Shown: positions 16,424-27,391 of the stretch, piece by piece
How positions within the stretch are numbered: the stretch's first letter is position 1
Layout: the number at the start of each line of letters is the position of its first letter
Assembly (NCBI GenBank): GCA_046351135.1
Contig: JAXLZA010000019.1
Location: 26,151-90,150, forward strand
Direction: 5' to 3'
Length of the DNA stretch: 64,000 bases
DNA from: UBA4427 sp046351135
Lineage (GTDB): Bacteria; Myxococcota_A; UBA9160; UBA4427
Notes under the pieces: generated by a model
The model's input: only the letters and a program-made list of their open reading frames with translations
Databases searched by the model: none
What the model was told of the DNA's origin: nothing
Translations under genes and position numbers: made by a program

Positions 16424-18256
16424 CTAGGCCGGGTGCGCCGCGGTGTGCGACCGCGGAGGCAGCGGTGCGGCGTGGATCGTGAGCTGCGGGAACGGGATGA
16501 TCCAGCCGTTCTCGTTGCACACGTCGACGCAGAGGCTCGCGAGATGCCGGCGCTGGGCGGCGTATTCGATCGCCTGCGAGCCGTCGAGGTCGACGCGCAC
16601 GAAGTAGTCGAGGGACGACGGGCCGGCGGTGCTGAACTCGACGGCGACGCCGACGAGCGAGCGCGCCCAGGGCGACTCGCGCCAGCGCCGCTCGATCTCG
16701 GCCTCCATCATCTCGCGGGTCGTCGTCGTGATCTCGGCCTGGCTCTCGTAGTCGAGGCCGAACTGGACGTCGACGCGGTAGCCCTGGGAGAGGATCTCGA
16801 TCGACTCCCCCGCGAACTGCGCCGCAGGCAGCACGACCCGATTGCCGCCGGAGAAGTGCAGGCGCACGGTCTCGATCGACTGGAACTCGACGATCGCCGG
16901 CCGCTGGCCCTCGCGCAGCACGACGTCGCCCGTCCGGGTCGGGAACCAGGGCTCGTCCGGCTCGTCCTCCCGCGAGCGCAGCGCCGCGATGTCCTCGATC
17001 GGGAGCCGCAGCCGCCCGCCGACCAGCGCCGGGTTGACGAGCACGCAATAGAAGGAGATCGACTCGACGCGCCACGGCAGCCCGTGGAGCTGGACCCGCT
17101 GGCCCTCGCGCACCGCCCCCATGTCGAGGAACAGCACCGCCTGGGACCAGAAGCGCGGCAGCGCCTGCTTCGACGCCCAGACGAGCCCGAGGATCAGGAG
17201 CAGCGCCAGGATCAGCAGCACCCAGTCGCCGAAGAAGTAGAGCGCGAGCACGAAGACGAGGACCGCGCCGACGACGGTGAAGACCGAGTAGACGAGGCTG
17301 AACATGCGGCCGCCGAAGGTCTGCTCCCGGGCGGTGAAGCGGGGCTGGCGCTCGAGGAAGCCGCGGAACCGGCGCAGCAGGACCAGGAAGGCGCCCATCG
17401 CGACGAAGGCGAGCAGCAGGTTGCGGCCGCGGCTCTTGAAGAAGACCTGGAAGACGTCCTGGATCGCCTCCCCGATCGACGGGCTGTCGGCGGCGCGCTG
17501 GTCGAGCTTCTGGCGGGCGACTTCGAGGGTCGTCTCGAGGGCCGCGCGGCGGCGCAGCCAGTCCTTGCGCTCGCTCGCGAGGGCCTTCCCGAGGCTCTCG
17601 TCCTTCGTCGCCTTCGCGACGGCATCGAGCTGGGCGACCGCGCGCTCGATCGTCGCGAGCTGGTCGCCGAGGTCGGTGATCTCGGTGCGCAGGCGATCGA
17701 TCTCCCGCGGCCGGCTGGTCGCGCGCTTCAGCTCGTTGAGCAGCGGCGCGAGCAGGATGCGCACCTCGCGCGAGAGCTCGAAGTGGTCGGCCTCGGGATG
17801 GGTCTCGAGGCTGACGGGATCGACGCCGGTCGCGAGCTCGGAGAAGCTGCGCGAGAGGGAGGTCAGCTCGCTCGCCCGTGCCTGGATCCGGGCCTGGATC
17901 TCGCTCTCGCGGCCGTCGGCGGCGTCGGAGCGCAGCTCGGCCTGCAGCTCGCGGAGGTCGGCCTCGGCCTGCCGCCGCGCCGCGAGCACGGCGACGAGGC
18001 TCGCCTCCCGCGCCTTGCGCTCGGCACGGGGGATCATCGCGAGGTCGTCGACCGGCGCCGGGGCCGCGGCGGCGGTCGGCTCGTCGCCCCGGGCCGGCGC
18101 TGCGTCTCGGATCGGGTCCTCGCCTCGGACGGGCGCGGCGGCGAAGAGGCCGGCGAGGGCGAGGCCGAGCAGCGCGAGCGCGAGCCGGGCTCGCGCGCGC
18201 AGGGCGGTGGCCCGCAGGATCGGAAGCAGGGAGCGGAGGGCTCCGGCGCTCGGCAT
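16424..18256 (-). CDS. MscS-family mechanosensitive channel with coiled-coil periplasmic region
   Basis: A 610-residue protein. Residues 1-45 form a signal peptide or first helix (ALALLGLALAGLFAAAPVRGED). About 75-290 are charged and helical, predicted coiled coil. Two or three membrane helices follow (LLLAFVAMGAFLVLL near 295; VFTVVGAVLVFVLALYFFGDW and VLLILALLLILGLVWAS near 345-390). A beta domain like that of MscS comes next (GQRVQLHGLPWRVESISFYC; GDVVLREGQRPAIVEF), then an alpha/beta C-terminus. The family gates ion flux on membrane tension. It is large for MscS but usual for the MscK/YbiO-like multi-domain members. It is divergent from the DUF3604 gene across about 120 bp. Confidence 0.82.
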   Translation of the reverse strand: MPSAGALRSLLPILRATALRARARLALALLGLALAGLFAAAPVRGEDPIRDAAPARGDEPTAAAAPAPVDDLAMIPRAERKAREASLVAVLAARRQAEADLRELQAELRSDAADGRESEIQARIQARASELTSLSRSFSELATGVDPVSLETHPEADHFELSREVRILLAPLLNELKRATSRPREIDRLRTEITDLGDQLATIERAVAQLDAVAKATKDESLGKALASERKDWLRRRAALETTLEVARQKLDQRAADSPSIGEAIQDVFQVFFKSRGRNLLLAFVAMGAFLVLLRRFRGFLERQPRFTAREQTFGGRMFSLVYSVFTVVGAVLVFVLALYFFGDWVLLILALLLILGLVWASKQALPRFWSQAVLFLDMGAVREGQRVQLHGLPWRVESISFYCVLVNPALVGGRLRLPIEDIAALRSREDEPDEPWFPTRTGDVVLREGQRPAIVEFQSIETVRLHFSGGNRVVLPAAQFAGESIEILSQGYRVDVQFGLDYESQAEITTTTREMMEAEIERRWRESPWARSLVGVAVEFSTAGPSSLDYFVRVDLDGSQAIEYAAQRRHLASLCVDVCNENGWIIPFPQLTIHAAPLPPRSHTAAHPA

Positions 18257-18377
18257 GCGGATCCGGTTAGCACTGCCCTCCCATCGAGGCCAGCGACGGG
18301 GCCCTCGCCGGGCGATCGGTCGCTAGACTGGCCGCGCGAGAGCGCGCGCGTGTCGCCCGGTCTCGAAGGGGGGAGCG

Positions 18378-20840
18378 ATGCGTGGATTCCTGATCGGGCT
18401 GCTCGCGCTGGGGCTCGTCCTGCTCGTGGTCGTCTACGCGGCGGGGCAGGGGCTCCTGGGCCATCCACCCGACGCGGGGGTGATCACCGGGGCCCGCGTC
18501 GCCCGCGGCTTCGTCGCGGCCAAGGACGCGAGCGTCCGCGACGGGGCTGCGGCGGTCGGCCAGCCGGACGCGAAGCAGATCCTCTTCGGCGACCTCCACG
18601 TCCACTCGACCTTCTCCTTCGACGCCTTCACCCTGAGCCTCCCCATGAGCGGGGGCGACGGCGCGCATCCGGTCGCCGACGCCTGCGACTTCGCGCGCCA
18701 CTGCTCGTCCCTCGACTTCTTCTCGATCAACGACCACGACCTGACGCTGACGCCGACGCGCTGGAAGGAGACGGTCGAATCGATCCGACAGTGCAACGCG
18801 ATCGCCGGTGACGAAGCGAATCCCGACCTCGTGACCTATCTCGGCTGGGAGTGGACGCAGGTCGGACCGACCCCCGAGACCCACTACGGGCACAAGAACG
18901 TCGTCCTGCGCGGGCTCGGGGACGACGAGATCCCGCCGCGGCCGATCGCGGCGGGGGCGCCGCTCGGGGTCGAAGACGTCGGCGACGTCGTCCCGAATCC
19001 GATGTTGATGGGGGCCTACGGGCTCTACGACGCGCGGCGCGGCGGGCTCGATCTCGTGACCTATCAGGCAGAGCTCGCCGACGTGAAGGAATGTCCGAAG
19101 GGGGTGCCCGTCCGGGAGCTGCCGCTCGACTGTCGCGAGTCGGCCTCCACGCCGGCCGAGCTCTTCGCGAAGCTCGACGACTGGGGCTTCGACTCGATCG
19201 TGATTCCCCACGGCACGACCTGGGGCTTCTATACGCCCCTCGGCTCGTCCTGGGAGAAGCAGCTCACGGCCGAGAACCACGATCCCGACCGCCAGCGCCT
19301 GATCGAGGTCTTCTCGGGCCACGGCAACTCGGAGGAGCTGCGCCCCTACCAGGAGGTCGTCTTCGACGCCGAGGGAAGACCGAGCTGTCCCGAGCCGAAC
19401 GCGAACTACCTGCCCGCCTGCTGGCGTGCGGGCGAGATCATCGAGAAGCGCTGCAGCGACGGCGGCCAGCCCTCGGTCGTCTGCGCGGAGCGCGCCGCCC
19501 GGACGCGCCAGCTCTTCGTCGAGGCGCGGAGCAACGGCGGTGCCCAGGTCGTGCCGGCGACGACGGTCGCCGACTGGCAGGACGCGGGGCAGTGTCGCGA
19601 CTGCTTCCAGCCGGCCTTCAACTACCGGCCTCGCAGCTCCGTCCAGTCGATCATGGCGCTCGGTCGGACGGACGCGTCGGGCAAGCCGATGCGCTTCGAG
19701 CTCGGCTTCATCGCCTCGAGCGACAACCACTCCGCCCGCCCCGGGACCGGCTACAAGGAGGTCGCCCGCACCGAGTTCACCGAGCAGCGCTTCGGCCACT
19801 TCCGCGAGACCCCGGTCGCCTTCCAGTCGAAGCCGACCGGCAAGCTCGACGAGGCCGTGCCCTTCGAGTTCGTGCCCGGTCGAACCTCGCCCCTCGGTGC
19901 CTTCGAGATCGAGCGCGGAGCGTCCTTCTTCCTGAACGGGGGTCTCGCCGCCGTCCACGCCACGAGCCGCGATCGCGACGCGATCTGGGCAGCGATGCAG
20001 CGGCGGGAGGTCTACGGGACGAGCGGTCCGCGCATCCTGCTCTGGTTCGATCTCGTGAACGCGCCCGGGGCCGCGCGCGTGCCGATGGGCGGCGAAGCCG
20101 CGCTCGCCGAGGCACCCCGCTTCGAGGTGCGCGCCGTCGGCTCCTTCGAGCAGGCCGCCGGCTGCAGCGATCTCCAGATGTCGGCCCTCGATCCCCAGCG
20201 CCTCATGCGTCTGTGTCAGGGGGAGTGTTACAACCCGACCGACGTACGCCGGCCGATCACCCGGCTCGAGATCGTGCGCATCCGGCCCCAGCAGACTTCC
20301 GACGAAGAGGTCGTCGGGCTGGTCGAGGATCCCTGGCGCGTGATCGAGTGTGCTCCGAGCGCGGACGGCTGCGTCGGGAGCTTCGTCGACGAGACCTTCG
20401 CCGCGGGCGGACGCGACGCCCTCTATTATGCGCGGGCGATCGAGGCCCCGAGCCCCGCCGTCGCCGCCGACCCGCTCGGCTGCCGCCGGGACGAAGCCGG
20501 GCGCTGCGTCCAGGTCGATCCCTGCTTCGGCCGCCCGGACGACGACGAGTGTCTCGCGCAGACCGAGGAGCGCGCCTGGTCCTCGCCGATCTTCGTGCGC
20601 CACGCCGGGACACCGGCGCCCGCGGCCGACCCCGCGGCCGAAGCGGCGCCCGCGGCCGCGCGCACGTCTTCCGCGCCGCCCTCACCGACCGCGTCCGTTC
20701 CGAACGCCGCCGCGCCGAACGCGCCTCAGGCGAAGAGCGCCTCGCAGCCGGTTCCGGCGAGCGCGCGGTCGACGGCGGCGCGATCGCTCGCGGACAACGC
20801 GCGATGGCCCGCCCGCAGCGCCGCGAGGCATTTGCCCTGA
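18378..20840 (+). CDS. DUF3604 (PHP-like) domain protein with N-terminal membrane anchor
   Basis: Residues 1-26 form one hydrophobic anchor (FLIGLLALGLVLLVVVYAAG). The metal-binding PHP-like start GDLHVHSTFSFDAF is at about 71-84, and DFFSINDHDLTLTP, IVIPHGTTWGFY, VFSGHGNSEE and GFIASSDNHSARPGTGY follow, all typical of DUF3604. The enzymatic reaction is unknown; PHP relatives are phosphoesterases. The recognisable domain ends at about ERAWSSPIFVRHAG (residue 743). The remaining tail of about 75 Ala/Pro/Ser-rich residues overlaps the oppositely oriented GST gene by 115 bp and may be an accidental extension after loss of a stop. Confidence 0.8.
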   Translation: MRGFLIGLLALGLVLLVVVYAAGQGLLGHPPDAGVITGARVARGFVAAKDASVRDGAAAVGQPDAKQILFGDLHVHSTFSFDAFTLSLPMSGGDGAHPVADACDFARHCSSLDFFSINDHDLTLTPTRWKETVESIRQCNAIAGDEANPDLVTYLGWEWTQVGPTPETHYGHKNVVLRGLGDDEIPPRPIAAGAPLGVEDVGDVVPNPMLMGAYGLYDARRGGLDLVTYQAELADVKECPKGVPVRELPLDCRESASTPAELFAKLDDWGFDSIVIPHGTTWGFYTPLGSSWEKQLTAENHDPDRQRLIEVFSGHGNSEELRPYQEVVFDAEGRPSCPEPNANYLPACWRAGEIIEKRCSDGGQPSVVCAERAARTRQLFVEARSNGGAQVVPATTVADWQDAGQCRDCFQPAFNYRPRSSVQSIMALGRTDASGKPMRFELGFIASSDNHSARPGTGYKEVARTEFTEQRFGHFRETPVAFQSKPTGKLDEAVPFEFVPGRTSPLGAFEIERGASFFLNGGLAAVHATSRDRDAIWAAMQRREVYGTSGPRILLWFDLVNAPGAARVPMGGEAALAEAPRFEVRAVGSFEQAAGCSDLQMSALDPQRLMRLCQGECYNPTDVRRPITRLEIVRIRPQQTSDEEVVGLVEDPWRVIECAPSADGCVGSFVDETFAAGGRDALYYARAIEAPSPAVAADPLGCRRDEAGRCVQVDPCFGRPDDDECLAQTEERAWSSPIFVRHAGTPAPAADPAAEAAPAAARTSSAPPSPTASVPNAAAPNAPQAKSASQPVPASARSTAARSLADNARWPARSAARHLP

Positions 20841-21748
20841 TAGGGAAAGGGAGACTGGCGCCAGGTCACGCCGTCGATCTCGCACTCGACGCTCGAGCGG
20901 CCGCGCTCGAGGGCGTCGGCGTTGGCGAGCAGGAACGGCGCATAACAGAGGCCGATCTCCGCGAAGAGCGCGAGCAGGGTCCCGGGCAGCGCATCGCGGG
21001 CGACCCAGCCCTCCGCCTCGGGCTCGACGCCCGAGAGATCGTCGACCGCGTCGGTCCAGGCGAAGACGCGCGGTGCGCGTTCGAGCACGATCGCCATCGG
21101 CGTCGGATCGAAGAGGGCGAGCTGGGTCAGCTGGCCGTAGAGACCGAAGTCGCCGGTGGCCGGGCGGGTGCCCAGCAGAAAGCGGTGCCCGGCGAGATGT
21201 CGCTCGAGGACGTCGATCACGCGGAGGAAGCTCCGCTCGATCACGGCCGCGGTCTCCGGGCTCGAGCCGACGACCCCGAGCCGGCCGATCTGCCGCGCGC
21301 TGAACTGCCGGGTCGCCTTCTCGAGCCGCTCGTCCGATTGCTGCGAGCCTGCCCAGCGCGGCAGGATCCGCCCCGCCTTCGCGACGTCCGCCGCCCCCGT
21401 CCAGCGGTAGTGGAACATCGCCTTCGTCAGCCATTCGTCGGCGAAGTCCTCGACGAGCGCATCGAGGAAGGCGACGGCCGGATCGGTCGGCACGACCGAG
21501 CGCACACCGGGCACCCGCGTCTCGAGCAGCCGGATCAGCGGGGTCGAGTCGACGAGCGCTTCGCGCCGCCCGTCCTCCCCGCGCACCACGAGGCGGGGAA
21601 ACAGCGCCACGCGCGGCTCGGGCAGGCCCTCGGCCTCGGGCGTCCCCTGATGGATCCAGACGTGGGGGATCCGTCGATAGCGCAGGACGGCGCGCAGCTT
21701 GCGGCTGTAGGGCGAGCCGATCGCCCCGACGAGCTGATAGTCGATCAA
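20726..21748 (-). CDS. Glutathione S-transferase family protein
   Basis: A 340-residue protein with a thioredoxin-fold N-terminus (IDYQLVGAIGSPYSRKLRAV, then VALFPRLVV and ALVDSTPLIRLLE) and an all-alpha C-terminal domain (FLLGTRPATGDFGLYGQLTQ). It is longer than ordinary GSTs; the extra C-terminal block, CYAPFLLANADALERG plus WRQSPFPYQGKCLAALR, is shared with a GST-like subgroup of unknown substrate. A TTG start at 21748 is chosen because GAGGAG stands 7-8 bases upstream and because a longer form would run into the next gene's promoter. Its 3' end overlaps the DUF3604 gene. Confidence 0.75.
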   Translation of the reverse strand: MIDYQLVGAIGSPYSRKLRAVLRYRRIPHVWIHQGTPEAEGLPEPRVALFPRLVVRGEDGRREALVDSTPLIRLLETRVPGVRSVVPTDPAVAFLDALVEDFADEWLTKAMFHYRWTGAADVAKAGRILPRWAGSQQSDERLEKATRQFSARQIGRLGVVGSSPETAAVIERSFLRVIDVLERHLAGHRFLLGTRPATGDFGLYGQLTQLALFDPTPMAIVLERAPRVFAWTDAVDDLSGVEPEAEGWVARDALPGTLLALFAEIGLCYAPFLLANADALERGRSSVECEIDGVTWRQSPFPYQGKCLAALRAGHRALSASDRAAVDRALAGTGCEALFA

Positions 21749-21858
21749 GCCCCTGCTCCTCGCTTCGCATCCCCGTGGCCGACCCGGGATCGGATCCCGA
21801 CCCGTTCCGCGGCGATGGCCCGCATGGCATACTGACCCACCCACCGAGGCACGCCAAC

Positions 21859-23697
21859 ATGCTCGAGAGCCTTCGCACCCATCTCCCGCTCGTCCGGGTG
21901 CTCGCTTCGACCCTGCTCGGCGTCCGCAAGCTGCGGACCGACGCCCCCGCCGACCTCTCGGACTTCCTCGCGCCCCACTTCACCGCCCGCCGCGACGCCC
22001 TCGTCCTGATGGGCGATCGCTCGCGCTTCACCTGGGGCGAGCTCGACGCCTTCGCGAACCGCGTCGCCTGCTGGGCCCTCGACGCGGGCCTCTCCCGGGG
22101 CGACGTCGTCGCGCTCTCGATGGAGAACCGGCCGGAGTACGTGGCGATCTGGCTCGGGCTCTCGCGGGTCGGGGTCGCGACGGCGCTGCTCAACACGAAC
22201 CTGACCGGCGAGCGTCTCGCCCACTGCGTCGGGGAGGCCGAGCCCCGGACCTGGATCGTCGGCGTCGAGCTGCTCGAGGCGGCGCGCTCGGCGCTGCCCC
22301 ATCTCGCGTCACCACCGCCGATCCTCGCAGCCGACCTCGTCGGCGCGGGCTCCGGGCCGGCGCCGACGCGCTTCACGGTGGGCGCGAGCGGGGCGGCGGG
22401 GGACGCCGGGGCCGACTCCTTCGATGCGCGCCTCGCGGCGACCGGGTCGCGGCCGATCCCGCCGGAGATCGTCGCCGCGCGCCGCGGCGGCGATCTGCTC
22501 TTCCTGATCTACACGAGCGGCACGACGGGCATGCCGAAGGCCGCGCGCATCAGCCATCTGAAGGCGGCGCTGGCCGGCATGGCCGCCTGGAAGTCGCAGC
22601 AGCTCGGTCCGAGCGACCGGACCTACTGCTGCCTCCCGCTCTACCACACCGCAGGCGGCGTGATGGCGGTCGGTGGCGCGCTCATGGCGGGCGGATCGAT
22701 CGCGGTGGCGCGGCGCTTCTCGGCGAGCCAGTTCTGGAGCGACTGCGTCCGCTACGAGGTGACCTCGTTCCAGTACATCGGCGAGCTCTGCCGCTACCTC
22801 GTCAACTCGCCGGTGCATCCCGACGAACGACGGCACCGGATCCGGACGGTGCTCGGCAACGGGCTGCGCCCCGACGTCTGGGAGGCGTTCCAGAAGCGCT
22901 TCGCGATCCCGCGGATCGTCGAGTTCTACGGGGCGACGGAGGGGAACCTCGCGCTTCTCAACATCACGGGGCGCGTCGGCTCCGTCGGCCAGCTGCCGGC
23001 GCTCGTCCGCAAGCGGCTCGGGATCGAGCTCGTGCGCTTCGACGTCGAGAGCGAGACGGTGGTGCGCGGAAAGGACGGGGCCTGCCTCCGCTGCGCGATC
23101 GACGAGGCGGGCGAGCTCCTCATCAAGATCTCGCCCCAGACGCGCTTCGAGGGCTACACGAATCCGGCGGCGACGGAGAAGAAGGTCCTGCGCGACGCCT
23201 TCGTCCCGGGCGACGCCTACTTCCGGACCGGCGACCTGCTGCGGATGGACGCCGACGGCTTCTACTACTTCGTCGACCGCATCGGCGACACCTTCCGGTG
23301 GAAGGGCGAGAACGTCGCGACCTCCGAGGTCGGCGAGGTGATCTCCGTCGACCCGGGGGTCGACGAGGCGAACGTCTACGGCGTCGCGATCCCGGGTCAG
23401 GACGGCCGAGCCGGCATGGCGGCCCTGGTGGTGAACGAGCGCTTCGACCTCGAGCGGGTCGGGAAGGCCATCCACGACGGCCTCGCCCCCTACGCCCGCC
23501 CGCTCTTTTTGCGCATCCTGCCGCAAATGGAGATCACGGGTACCTTCAAGCATCGCAAGGTCGACCTCGTGCGCGACGGCTTCGATCCCGGTCGGATTCC
23601 CGATGCGCTCTACTTCCGCGATCCTGCGCTCGGCCGCTACGTCCCGCTCGACGCGACGCTCTTCGAGGCGATCCGGAGCGGCCAGACCCGACTCTGA
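21859..23697 (+). CDS. Long-chain acyl-CoA synthetase, FadD6/FATP type
   Basis: ATP-dependent activation of a carboxylic acid to its CoA thioester through an acyl-AMP. The AMP-binding motif LIYTSGTTGMPKAARISH is at about 217-234, FYGATEGN near 358-365, YFRTGDLLRMDADGFYYFVD near 455-474, and DRIGDTFRWKGENVATSEVG just after, the FATP-type signature. Residues 1-60 include the family's N-terminal hydrophobic region. At 612 residues the length is normal. ATG 21859 is preferred over the upstream in-frame start. It is the first gene of a tight plus-strand operon with an LLM oxidoreductase (31-bp gap) and a molybdopterin oxidoreductase. Confidence 0.9.
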   Translation: MLESLRTHLPLVRVLASTLLGVRKLRTDAPADLSDFLAPHFTARRDALVLMGDRSRFTWGELDAFANRVACWALDAGLSRGDVVALSMENRPEYVAIWLGLSRVGVATALLNTNLTGERLAHCVGEAEPRTWIVGVELLEAARSALPHLASPPPILAADLVGAGSGPAPTRFTVGASGAAGDAGADSFDARLAATGSRPIPPEIVAARRGGDLLFLIYTSGTTGMPKAARISHLKAALAGMAAWKSQQLGPSDRTYCCLPLYHTAGGVMAVGGALMAGGSIAVARRFSASQFWSDCVRYEVTSFQYIGELCRYLVNSPVHPDERRHRIRTVLGNGLRPDVWEAFQKRFAIPRIVEFYGATEGNLALLNITGRVGSVGQLPALVRKRLGIELVRFDVESETVVRGKDGACLRCAIDEAGELLIKISPQTRFEGYTNPAATEKKVLRDAFVPGDAYFRTGDLLRMDADGFYYFVDRIGDTFRWKGENVATSEVGEVISVDPGVDEANVYGVAIPGQDGRAGMAALVVNERFDLERVGKAIHDGLAPYARPLFLRILPQMEITGTFKHRKVDLVRDGFDPGRIPDALYFRDPALGRYVPLDATLFEAIRSGQTRL

Positions 23698-23728
23698 AGC
23701 TCGATCCCGACGCCCGAGGAGACCCCCC

Positions 23729-24771
<1,043 letters not shown>

Positions 24772-24772
<1 letters not shown>

Positions 24773-27063
24773 TGAGCGCGGGAGGCTCGCCGATCCGCCG
24801 CACCGCGCATCGGACGTGCCCGCTCTGCGAGGCGACCTGCGGCCTCGCGATCGAGGTCGAGGGCGCGCGCGTCGTCCGCGTCCGCGGCGACGACGCGGAT
24901 CCCTTCAGCCGGGGCTTCCTCTGCCCGAAGGGCGCCGCGCTCGGCGAGCTCCACCACGACCCCGATCGACTGCGCGCGCCCCTCGTCCGTCGCGACGGCG
25001 CACTCGTTCCCGCGACCTGGGACGAGGCCTTCGCCGAGGTCGAGCGCGGGCTCGGAAACGTCGTCGCGGAGCACGGGCGGCAGGCGCTCGCGGTGCTGCT
25101 CGGCAATCCGGTGACCCACCATCTGGCGCCGGCGTTCTATCTGCGATCGCTGATCCGGGCGGCGGGGACGCGCAATCTCTTCACGGCCTCGACCGTCGAC
25201 CAGATGCCGCAGCACGTCGTGTCGGGGCTGCTCTGGGGCGACCCGTCGGTCTTCCCGCTGCCGGACGTCGATCGCACGGACTATCTCCTGATGCTGGGCG
25301 CGAACCCGATGGCGTCGAACGGGAGCCTGCTGACGGCCCCCGACTTCCCGGGCCGGCTGCGGGAGTTCAAGCCCCGCGGCGCCCGGCTCGTCGTCGTCGA
25401 TCCGCGTCGGACCGAGACCGCCGAGCGGGCCGACGAACATCTCTTCATCCGCCCGGGGACCGACGTCTTCTGGCTCGCCGCCCTCGTGAACACCCTCTTC
25501 GCCGAGGACCTCGTCGCGATCGGCCGCCTCGAGCCCTTCGTCGTCGGGGTCGACGAGATCCGTGTCCTCGTCGAGCCGTTCACCCCCGAGCGCGTCGCAC
25601 CGATCTGCGGCATCGATCCCGCGACGACCCGGCGCATCGCCCGCGCGCTCGCCGGCGCCGCCGCCGCCGCGGTCTACGGGCGCATCGGCAGCCACACCGT
25701 CGAGTTCGGCACGGCGACGGCCTGGATGACCGCCGTGCTGAACGTGCTGACGGGCAACTTCGATCGGCCCGGCGGCATCATGACGTCCTCGCCCGTCGCA
25801 TCGCGCATCGACGACCGCGCGCCGGGGGGGCGGGGCTATCGGGTCGGGCGCTGGAAGAGCCGGGTCGGTGAATATCCCGAGGTCAACGGCGAGTTCCCGG
25901 CGGCGGCCCTCGCGGAGGAGATCGAGACGCCGGGGGAGGGGCGCATCCGCGCAGTGCTCTCGGTCGCGACGAATCCCGTCCGCTCGTATCCGAACAGCGA
26001 TCGCCTCGATCGCGCTTTCGGCGCCCTCGACTTCTTCGTGGCGGTCGATGTCTACGTCAACGAGACGACGCGCCATGCGAACGTGATCCTGCCACCGCCA
26101 TCGCCGCTCGAGGAGGAGAGCTACGAGCTGACCTTCCTCGCCAACGCCGTGCGCAGCTTCGCGCGCTATGCGCCGCCGGTCTTCGCGCGGGGCTCTGGAG
26201 CGGGGTCGGCTGCGGCGTCGCCTGCGCCCTCGGAGGCCGATCTCTACGCGAGGCTCGTGCTGATCCTGCGCGGCGACGGTGCGAAGGTCGATCCAGCCCA
26301 GGTCCACGACGCGCTCCTCGACGAGCTCGTCGCGCGCGAGTGCCGCGACGCAGAGGGCCCGCTCGCCGGCCGCGATCCCGGCGAGATCCGCGCCGCCCTC
26401 GCCGGGCTCTCGCCCGTCGCGAAGCTCCTCGATCTTCGCCTGCGGACCGGCTGGCACGGCGATCGCTTCGGCGACCGCGAAGGCGGCGTCACCCTCGCGA
26501 AGCTCGCCGAGCATCCCCACGGCATCGACCTCGGCCCCATGGTCGAGCGCTACCCCGCGCGCCTCGCGACGGAGTCGGGTCTGCTCGAGCTGACGCCGGC
26601 CCCCCTCGTCGAAGACTGGCGCCGTGTGCGCGAGCGCCTCGAGCAGCCAGCGCCCGCCGAAGGTCTGCTGCTGATCGGTCGCCGTCACCTCCGCTCGAAC
26701 AACTCCTGGATGCACAACCTCCCGTCGCTGGTCTCCGGCCGCTCGCGCTGCACGCTCCTCATGCATCCCGACGACGCGGCGAGCCGCGGCCTCGTGAGCG
26801 GCGGGCGAGCGGAGATCCGCTCCCGGGTCGGGCGGCTCGAGGTCGAGGTCGAGACGAGCGACGCCCTGATGCCGGGCGTCGTCTCGCTGCCCCACGGCTG
26901 GGGCCACGACGCGCCGGGCATCCGGATGCAGGTCGCCGCGGCGCACGCCGGGGTCGCGAGCAACGTGCTGACGGACGATCGGGTCCTCGACGTCGCGAGC
27001 GGGAATGCGGTGCTCAACGGGATTCCGGTCGAGGTCGCGGCGTCAGGGGCGGCGGCGGGCTGA
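24772..27063 (+). CDS. Molybdopterin-dependent oxidoreductase with [4Fe-4S] site
   Basis: A 763-residue DMSO-reductase-family enzyme. The cluster ligands are C16-x2-C19-x3-C23-x27-C51 (TCPLCEATC, then GFLCPKG). Molybdopterin contacts include LMLGANPMASNGS, LVVVDPRRTETAERAD and YGRIGSHTVEFGTATAWM. The C-terminal molydop-binding domain has LIGRRHLRSNNSWMHNL and SLPHGWGHDAPG. There is no Tat signal, so it is probably cytoplasmic and takes electrons from a soluble partner. It is translationally coupled (ATGA) to the LLM gene. The substrate is unknown; the ligase in the same operon suggests an acyl-CoA or free-acid intermediate. Confidence 0.88.
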
Positions 27064-27096
27064 TCGCGGCATTCATTGGAAAGAGAGGAATCTCGA

Positions 27097-27348
27097 ATGT
27101 CTCCCACCGATCGGCCCATCGACTTTGTGGTGCGCGCGAGATCCTCGATTGGAGCGGCGGGTGCGGCTCTGCCCGAACACCTGGAGGAAGTCGTAGGCGT
27201 CGTGGGGTGCTCGGAAACGGAACGAGGACGGATCCTGCGCGGATTGCTTCGAGTGGCGAGTCGCATCATTCGATCGCGCGGTGAGATGCACGAGGAACGA
27301 GATGAGCCGTTTCCGCGCTTCAGCTCCGGTCGGGGATTCGACGAGTAG
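27097..27348 (+). CDS. Small hypothetical protein
   Basis: An 83-residue open frame with a good ribosome site (AGAGAGGA at 27082-27089, 7 nt before ATG 27097), 33 bp after the molybdopterin gene. It is acidic and helical in the middle (ALPEHLEEVVGVV, SETERGRILRGLLRVASRII). No family recognised. Its base composition is visibly lower in GC than the neighbours. An antisense frame over the same bases (27073-27417) is the alternative; the plus-strand frame has the better start signal. Confidence 0.4.
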   Translation: MSPTDRPIDFVVRARSSIGAAGAALPEHLEEVVGVVGCSETERGRILRGLLRVASRIIRSRGEMHEERDEPFPRFSSGRGFDE

Positions 27349-27391
27349 TGTCCGTCGTGCGAGATCGAGGATCACGACCTCGCGCGGGGCT

